Shown here: positions 57,243 to 64,000 of the stretch, one piece after another
Layout: every line of letters begins with the position of its first letter
How positions within the stretch are numbered: the first letter of the stretch is position 1
NCBI RefSeq assembly: GCF_024586455.1
Contig: NC_065921.1
Coordinates: 46,336,574-46,400,573, forward strand
From: Bactrocera neohumeralis
Lineage: Eukaryota; Arthropoda; Insecta; Diptera; Tephritidae
Reading direction: 5' to 3'
DNA length: 64,000 nt
Position numbers and translations under genes: made by a program
Notes under the pieces: generated by a model
Databases searched by the model: none
Told to the model about the DNA's origin: nothing
The model's input: the letters and a program-made list of their open reading frames with translations, nothing else

Positions 57243-58440
57243 TTAAGCAAGTCTGCTAGAAGTGTAATTAATTTTGATAGGAAATCTAAGTTCTTCAATT
57301 TTTTCTATATATTTAATTTGGTTTGCAATGAGTTCATCAAACGTTAACTGAGTTTTTGTATTATTAATGAAAAAAGTACCAGGCATTGTGAAACTTTCAT
57401 GGAATTCGTTATTATGGTTGTAAAAGATTATTCCATTTATTTCTCTTGTACAATTATTGAACGTGATTAAAGCATTACCTTTTAATGTTAATCGTCTTTC
57501 ATTACATCTATTATTAACTACTGAGTTGACATGGTTTTTCAAAATCAGCAAGCCTGGTCGTATTTCTTTAGCTTCTAACTTAATTTGTTTGATTCTTAAA
57601 CAAATTTTTGTGAATACACATAATTGTGATATCAATTTTTAAATTTTTTAATAAAGATTCATTGTTATAATACATAATTTACATTCATTTTTATGACTTC
57701 TTGGGTTTCAAACAAAAGCTTTTCATGTTGGTAATTTGGTATTGGTATAAACAAAGATCTTTTTACTTTAATTATTTCGCTTGGTATTTGTATAACAAAA
57801 ATTATTTCATTATTTTTATATTGAGCTGTGCTAACTTAAATATGTTGCATTTTATATAAATCTATATTGTAACGAACTTTTTCTTCTCTAGTTAATATAT
57901 TGTCATTGTATTCATTTTTGCAGACATAAGATTGTTTTGTACGTGCTCAACATTGTCTAATATAATTTTAGTTTTTAAGATAATATCAAGATGCATTATT
58001 TTCTTCTAATTGTTGATCACTTGTAGCGATTTCATTCAATTTTCTTATGAATTTTCCCTTTCTTCATCTATAGCTTCTTTAAGTTTTGCCATTGTTATAT
58101 TAAATACATTATTTATTTCTATATTTTGATTTGATTTTCTTCGTTGTCTATGTGGGTTAATAGTTATTAATTTCGATTTAACCTTGTTTAATTCTTGTAT
58201 CAAAAAATGTTTTTCCTCATCATCTTTGATCTGTTCGATATTATGTTCAAGAGTTTCAGTAACTTTAATAATTTCCAACGGGTTGAAAATATGTAGTATT
58301 GTACTGTAGCTGACTGTTACCTTTGCGTCTTCAAGAGAAATCTCAGTAAAACCGTTTGTACCATCAACGTTTTCCACCATTAGGGTTGCGTTGCTCAATG
58401 TCAGGAATGTCATTAGTGTTGTAATCGTCAGTATTGATTT
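57243..58440 (-). pseudogene. Env remnant of the errantivirus-like element
   Basis: Envelope-type glycoprotein of insect gypsy-like elements, the component that in intact relatives allows membrane fusion. Two readable parts remain. The N-terminal part (58440-58045) has a hydrophobic signal-peptide-like stretch and an RQRR furin-like site. The C-terminal part (57635-57243) is Cys-poor and Asn-rich, with an FNNC motif. Between and around them the frame is closed, and the upstream part is fused to a short RT/RNase H piece by a deletion. It cannot produce a functional envelope. Confidence 0.65.
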
Positions 58441-58444
58441 TACT

Positions 58445-58920
58445 ACATATGGTCTGAAATAATTAATGCCCCATACGATAGCCAAGAACTCTTTTTCTGT
58501 GGTGGAATATTTTTTTTCATGTTCATTTAGTGTTCTACTAGCATAGCTATTGGATGATTTTCTTGCGTTAAATCTGCGAAAATTGCAACTTCACTTGCAT
58601 CTGTACACAATTTAAATTTTTTCTTAAAATCGGGGTAACGAAGAATTGGTGTGTCAATTAGAAGTCGTTTTAACTTTTATAAAGCATCTATATATTGTGG
58701 GTCATTTTTTCTTAACTTAGTATCCTTTTTTAAATACTTTGTCATTCCATGTGAAATTTTCGCATAATCTTTTATGAATTTTCTGTAGTATCCGGTGACA
58801 CCAAGAAAGGACTTAATTTGTTTAGAGGTTTCGGATAACTTTATATTTTGGATTACTGCTATCTTATTTGGTAAATATTCTATGGATTTAGAAAAGAAAT
58901 TACATTTGTCGGTTTGAATT
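58445..58920 (-). pseudogene. gypsy RT thumb / RNase H start, decayed
   Basis: Minus-strand pieces match the end of RT and the start of RNase H: LGVTGYYRKFIKDYAK, then LCTDASEVAIFADL, and AIVWGINYFRPY. Several frame shifts and stops separate them. The sequence fuses directly to env at about 58440, so the rest of RNase H and all of integrase were deleted. Confidence 0.7.
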
Positions 58921-58922
58921 TT

Positions 58923-59987
58923 TATACTCTCGCAACAATGTTGCTAAGGAGAGTATTATAGTTTTGTTCACATAACGGTTGTTTGTAAGTCCTAAAACTA
59001 AAAGAGTCAGATATAGGGTTATATATATCAAAGTGATCAGGGTGACGAGTAGAGTCGAAATCCGGATGTCTGTCTGTCCGTCCGCCCGTCTGTCCGTCCG
59101 TCCGCGCAAGCTGTAACTTGAGTAAAAATTGAGATATCACGATGAAACTTGGTACATGTATTTCTTGGCTCCATAAGAAGGTTAAGTTCGAAGATGGGCA
59201 AAATCGGCCCACTGCCACGCCCACAAAATGGCGGAAACCGAAAACCTATAAAGTGTCATAACTAAGCCATAAATAAAGATATTAAAGTGAAATTTGGCAC
59301 AAAGGATCGCATTAGGGAGGGGCATATATGGGCGCAATTTTTTTGGAAAAGTGGGCGTGGCCCCGCCCCCTACTAAGTTTTTTGTACATATGTCTGAAAC
59401 TACTACAGCTATGTCAACCAAACTCTACAGAGTCGTTTTCTTCAGGCACTTCCATATACAGTTCAAAAATGGAAGAAATCGGATATTAACCACGCCCACC
59501 TCCCATACAAAGGTTATGTTGAAAATCACTAAAAGTGCGTTAACAGACTAACAAAAAACGTCAGAAACACTAAATTTTGCGGAAGAAATGGCAGAAGGAA
59601 GCTGCATCCAGGCTTTTTTTAGAAATTGAAAATGGGCGTGGCCTCGCCCACTTATGGACCAAAAACCATATCTCAGGAACTACTAAACCGATTTCAATGA
59701 AATTCGGTATATAATATTTTCTTAACACCCTGATGACATGTACGAAATATGGGTGAAATCGGTTCACATCACGCCTTCTTCCAATATAACGCTATTTTGA
59801 ATTCCATCTGATGCCTTCTCTGTATAATACATACGTTAGGAACCAATGATGATAGCGGAATAAAACTTTACACAAATACGGTATTTGAAAAATACGTAAA
59901 TGACGGATAATGAAATCTCGATTATCACTTTATCATGCGAGAGTATAGAATGATCGGCGACACCCGAACTTAGCCCTTCCTTACTTG
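58923..59987 (+). mobile_element. HINE (DINE-1 type), full-length copy
   Basis: Starts TATACTCTCGCAACAATGTTGC, with a (GTCY)n tract at about 59064-59105 and the 3' stem-loop GATCGGCGACACCCGAAC followed by CCTTCCTTACTTG. It lies between T-runs, as expected for insertion into T-rich targets. It sits at the point where the gypsy RT core is missing. Confidence 0.85.
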
Positions 59988-59993
59988 TTTCTT

Positions 59994-60800
59994 TTCAGAA
60001 TTGTCCATTTTTTTCGGAACAATCCATAAAAGAGAAGTGTATGGAGATGAATTTTCTCTAATGATACCCGGGCTCAGCATATCTCTCATTTGCTTATTAA
60101 TTTGCGGATATTAATATATTTTAGAATATATTGGTCTGTCTGTTCTGGTTACTATCTCATGTTGTAAGTCATGAGTATGGGTTAGCGAATGCCCCTCTTC
60201 AAAAAATAAATCTGAGTTTTTATTTATCAGTTTTCCCAACAAGGATTTTTCCTCTGTATTCGTATCTTCCCTCGTTAATTTTTCTAACACTTCTTCATTG
60301 GGTGGTGAAATATTGAACGTTTGTATTTCGTTATATTGAAATGCACAACTTTCAATGAATTTAGTTTTAATGTTATTTATTTCGATGTACTCTTCATGTA
60401 GATTAATAATTGCTGAAAGTGGCTTTAAAATATTTTGACCTATTATAGGATCAATTTTTTTATTCTTAAAAGTAGTCAATTTCCAACACATAAAATTTTT
60501 TCATTAAATTCGATTGGCAGGGCAGTTATTATTTCCTCGTTAATACTAAAAATTCCGTTAATAGTGTTAAAAGTTAATTGTTGTATAAGTCGTTTGCGTT
60601 GATATGGTGGTAAAAGATTTTTATTGAGTAAAGAAGTGGTGGATCCCGTGTCAAGTAAGCACCTAATTCTTGTGTTATTTATTGTTATTGTGATTATCGG
60701 TAAACTATATTCTCGGCCTGATATTGAAAATTTACCTCTTCACCATCATTAGTTTTAATGTGGTCTACTTCTATTTGTGTTACTTTATTATTTTGGCTTT
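59994..60800 (-). pseudogene. gypsy protease and RT N-terminus, decayed
   Basis: The protease motif CLLDTGSTTSLL is encoded near 60640-60675. The spacer and the start of RT follow at 60491-60111 (NSDLFFEEGHSLTHTHDLQH, then an RPIYSKIY-type motif) and 60110-59994 (GIIRENSSPYTSLLWIVPKK). The catalytic palm, including the Y-x-DD box, is missing: sequence on the far side of the HINE resumes well downstream of it. Confidence 0.75.
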
Positions 60801-60810
60801 GCCTAGTTCT

Positions 60811-62678
60811 TTACGAATTTGGAAATTGTTGACGAAATGACCCTGAGTTATTATTTGGACTATTATTATTTTGATGTAACTGTCCAGAGTTGTTATATGG
60901 GTTATTACGTAACTGTCCGAAGTTATGGTTATTGCTATCCGTAAATGTTTGTAAGTTATTGTTTTGGGGAACTCTATGTTGTGGTAAGTATTGTGACTGT
61001 TGTCTATTGTTTGGTATAAACCTCTTCTGTATATTCGGCCTACTGTCGTATCTTTTTACCATGCTTGTTTCTCCTAATAAATAATATGCGCTTCTGAGAC
61101 ACTTTATGTTTCTACTATATATAATACTTGCTAGATTTGGCACAATACCATTTAAAAATGTTTTTATACTCTCGCAACAATGTTGCTAACGAGAGTATTA
61201 TAGTTTTGTTCACATAACGGTTGTTTGTAAGTCCTAAAACTAAAAGAGTCAGATATAGGGTTATATATACCAAAGTGATCAGGGCGACGAGTAGAGTCGA
61301 AATCCGGATGTCTGTCTGTCCGTCCGTCTGTCCGTCCGTCTGTCCGTCCGTCCGTGCAAGCTGTAACTTGAGTAAAAATTGAGATATCATGATGAAACTT
61401 GGTACACGTATTCCTTGGCTCCATAAGAAGGTTAAGTTCGAAGATGGGCCAAATCGACCCACTGCCACGCCCACAAAATGGCGGAAACCGACAACCTATA
61501 AAGTGTCATAACTAAGCCATAAATAAAGATATTAAAGTGAAATTTGGCACAAAGGATCGCATTAGGGAGGGGCATATTTGGACCCAATTGTTTTGGAAAA
61601 GTGGGCGTGGCCCCGCCCCCTACTAAGTTTTTTGTACATATCTCGGAAACTACTATAGCTATGTCAACCAAACTCTACAGAGCCGTTTTTTAAGGCATTT
61701 CCATGTACAGTTCAAAAATGGAAGAAATCGGATAATAACCACGCCCACCTCCCATACAAAGGTTATGTTGAAAATCACTAAAAGTGCGTTAACCGACTCA
61801 TAAAAAACGTCAGAAACACTAAATTTTACGGAAGAAGTGGCAGAAGGAAGCTGCATCCAGGCTTTTTTTAAAAATTGAAAATGGGCGTGGCGCCGCCCAC
61901 TTATGGACCAAGAACCATATCTCAGGAACTACTAGACCGATTTCAATGAAATTCGGTATATAATGTTTTCTTAACACCCTGATGACATGTACGAAATATG
62001 GGTGAAATCGGTTCACAACCACGCCTTCTTCTAATATAAAGCTATTTTGAATTCCATCTGATGCCTTCTCTGTATAATACGAGTATAAACATTAGGAACC
62101 AATGATGATAGCGGAATAAAACTTTACAAAAATACGGTATTTGAAAAATATTTAAATGACGAATAATGAAATCTCGATTATCACTTTATTGTGCGAGAGT
62201 ATAAAATGTTCGGTGACACCCGAACTTAGCCCTTCCTTACTTGTTAGAATTAGCGACTCATTTATTGAACGCTTAAATTCTGGAGGATTATTATTATCTT
62301 GTTCGTAGTTAGTATTTAATTTGTCTAAAATATTTCTAAGATTATAAAAATAATTCCTCAAGTTGACTGCTTGGTGATATAGGTTGTGGTACGTTTCCTC
62401 GATGCCGATTTTGATGAGTTCTTCTTTGATATCTGGCCATGTGGCTTCTTGTCCCAATGTCCTTATTACTGCTAGGGCTGGTCCTTTTATTTTATTTTTT
62501 ACGTACCTTTCAAATATAAACCGTTGCATTGGTATGTTGTTGTTCAAAAGGGAGAGAATTAGTCTACCTCCCTTATAAAAGATGATAAGTCGTAGTTCTT
62601 GCTCGTATACTCCTTTATTCTCGACGCTTCTTTTATTAACTCCGTACCCGTTAAGTGAATGGTTAATTCAGTCGCCAT
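60811..62678 (-). pseudogene. gypsy gag, split by a HINE
   Basis: Starts at ATG 62678 (MATELTIHLTGTELIKEASR). The capsid-like part (62547-62244) includes RFIFERYVKNKIKGPALAVI and LGQEATWPDIKEELI. After the HINE (61165-62243) the frame resumes at 61143 with an Asn/Gln-rich tail typical of 17.6/297-type gag proteins, ending near 60811. A frameshift lies near 62550. No CCHC knuckle, which is normal for this group. Confidence 0.75.
61165..62243 (+). mobile_element. HINE (DINE-1 type), second full-length copy
   Basis: Same architecture as 58923-59987. The (GTCY)n tract (about 61306-61355) is longer. The 3' stem-loop is TGTTCGGTGACACCCGAAC, then TAGCCCTTCCTTACTTG. Inserted in gypsy gag. The conserved interior with CCACGCCCAC motifs gives spurious frames on both strands. 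Confidence 0.85.
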
Positions 62679-62827
62679 GCTTCTTCTTTTTTTTTTCTTT
62701 TTCACTTGGTTCACTTAAAACTGATTAATACTGACGTAATATTTATTTTATTATTAATCTTTAGATTAATACCGTCGTAATTTTTATTATTAATCTTTAA
62801 ATCAATACCGTTGTAATCTTATGATTT

Positions 62828-62839
62828 CCGACTGCGCCA
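62828..62839 (-). other. Primer-binding site, tRNA-Ser type
   Basis: The minus strand reads TGGCGCAGTCGG, as in the 17.6/297 group of gypsy elements, directly next to the LTR end. Confidence 0.65.
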
Positions 62840-62921
62840 CTTTCGTAATTAATGCCGAACGATTAAAATTTTTATTTTTAAATCTTTATTTTTTGTAAGT
62901 TCGAAAATCAATACATTTGAT
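62840..62921 (-). repeat. Partial 5' LTR of the errantivirus-like element
   Basis: Shares both ends of an 82-bp stretch with the left LTR but lacks the LTR interior. It is truncated at about 62921, where unrelated sequence starts. Confidence 0.6.
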
Positions 62922-64000
62922 TAGTCTGCAGTTTCATTGTGTAAACAACTGAAACTGTTTGTTCGTCATTTGCCCCAATTTATTGGAAGCGAGTTGAACG
63001 ACTCATTGGAATGGGAAGTGGACATAACTCGCGTGATGTTTTACTACAAGGTCTTAATCGAAGCGGGAGACTTTACATATCCCCTCAGGAAGCAGTCTAT
63101 CGGTGTGATATCACATGATCTTAGTGGCCAATCGCAAAACAAAAAATTGTGTGCTCACCGAAGTGTTCTCTCAATAAATCCATTGATTGAAACGATCTTA
63201 TGGAAATATTTCAAGTTTCAGCTTGTACACTCTCAGCGTTCTGGACGTGGTTTATTCGGATAAAATGAAATCCTGTCGGATTTTCCTCCTTCTCATCGGA
63301 CGATGGTATATCTTTGATTTTACGCTTCTTGTTTGTATCCTAGTGTACTCCTCTTCATTGCCTCCGTCCTTAATTAACTTCGGTCATTGGTGTGCGTGTT
63401 TTGCTGGCGGACATCCTATCCGTTTCTTCTCCTTGGCTATTGGGTCCAGTGTTGCTGCTAAAGTTTGTTTACCGACTAGCTCTACTTTGAAAAAGTTTGT
63501 TTTTTGTTAGTACCATCTTCTGCTGTCGTACTTCCATCGTCAGCGACTTTATTTCCAATGACTCCAATCTTAAATCTATGACAACAATACCAGCCTCTCC
63601 ATATTTCCTCCGCAGGGAGGAATCCCTCGGGGAATTAAATGTTACTTCAAGTGTTCTCTTCTTGTAATTGCTGCAATAGTTCGTTTCAAATCTTTCCCCA
63701 AAAATCGAGATATTTCCACAAAGTTTGTACTTTCGTTAATTACGGAGATGCTTTCGTTAATCTTCTTTATGCTTTTGTCTGTTATTCTTGTAATTTCCTC
63801 CTTTTTAATTTTTCTAACTTGTTATCTTTTGAATATTAATTTAGTTCTTTTGAATTTTTCGTTGCATCTTCCTTGACTACCAAAGGATATGTTTCAGTGC
63901 TCACATTATTATCATCATTACATGTGTATTGCTCTCGAAAATTAATGTTTTCTACGCGCAGCTCGCCTTACAAAAAATTAAATATATAATCATATACAAT
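62922..64000. other. Unassigned terminal interval
   Basis: Slightly richer in GC than its surroundings, with a 108-codon plus frame at 62937-63263 (LFVRHLPQFIGSELNDSLEW...) and others of similar size. I recognise no family. It might be host exon sequence or a further retroelement gag on the minus strand. No call is made. Confidence 0.35.

Larger units (their letters stand above)
53257..62921 (-). mobile_element. Errantivirus-like Ty3/gypsy element with env remnants, nested and deleted
   Basis: Minus-strand order: partial 5' LTR (62921-62840), tRNA-Ser-type primer site, gag, protease, RT, env, 3' LTR pieces (57230 to 53257). Four younger insertions interrupt it: HINEs at 58923 and 61165, a MITE at 56792, and an RTE-like LINE at 53361. 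Internal deletions removed much of RT and all of RNase H/integrase. The LTR identity rests on two shared blocks: TTCGTAATTAATGCCGAACG (53257 and 62845) and TTGTAAGTTCGAAAATCAAT (57158 and 62894). No product is intact. Confidence 0.8.

Noticed and set aside
62937..63263. 108-codon plus-strand frame as a host exon
   Set aside because: No family recognised and no splice structure. Left as unassigned rather than called a gene.

Overview
The window looks like a transposon-dense, AT-rich stretch of a dipteran insect genome, probably a tephritid-type fruit fly. I infer this from the mixture of element families: CsRn1-like and errantivirus-like Ty3/gypsy, BEL/Pao, R1-clade and RTE-like non-LTR elements, two piggyBac-like families, mariner, Tc1, hAT and PIF/Harbinger relatives, and several DINE-1/HINE-type Helitron-related repeats carrying (GTCY)n tracts. 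I found no host protein-coding gene I could support. Nearly every recognisable reading frame belongs to a mobile element, and almost all are broken.

Layout. 1-1.9 kb: 5' part of a CsRn1-like gypsy element on the minus strand (pol runs off the window, gag, tRNA-Trp-type primer site, LTR). 2-9.4 kb: small repeats, an internally deleted mariner, a Tc1-like element, DINE/HINE repeats and a mariner/IS630-type relic. 11.2-13 kb: a HINE relic and a decayed piggyBac-like transposase. 14.3-15.6 kb: a short LTR-type element carrying a zinc-knuckle frame. 15.7-23.5 kb: a BEL/Pao element on the minus strand, interrupted cleanly in gag by a 2.87 kb piggyBac-like element with TTAA duplications. 23.6-24.4 kb: 5' part of an R1-clade LINE, then a 100-N gap.

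The sequence right of the gap (24.5-30.2 kb) repeats the sequence left of it (18.2-24.4 kb), including the BEL element, the nested piggyBac and the LINE 5' end. This is the pattern expected from two contig ends that overlap but were not merged, so the apparent tandem duplication may be an artefact. The LINE then runs complete to a poly(A) tail at 34.07 kb.

34.1-40.4 kb is a giant imperfect palindrome with nested smaller palindromes and two tRNA-like SINE pieces. 40.5-44.8 kb holds a hAT remnant, a 1 kb inverted-repeat element, a second palindrome and HINE copies. 44.8-48.6 kb has a truncated RTE-like copy and a PIF/Harbinger element with TAA target duplications; its transposase is frameshifted but its MADF accessory gene reads intact through four exons. 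48.7-56.6 kb holds two RTE-like LINEs with 10- and 11-bp target duplications. The second sits inside the left LTR of an errantivirus-like gypsy element (53.3-62.9 kb) that also carries a MITE, two HINE insertions, large deletions and env remnants. The last kilobase is unassigned.

The genes do not form a host pathway. They are a stratigraphy of insertions: BEL before piggyBac; gypsy before the RTE LINE, the MITE and the HINEs; a HINE before the truncated LINE next to the Harbinger element. Where I could read both ends, target-site duplications are near perfect, which points to fairly recent activity.
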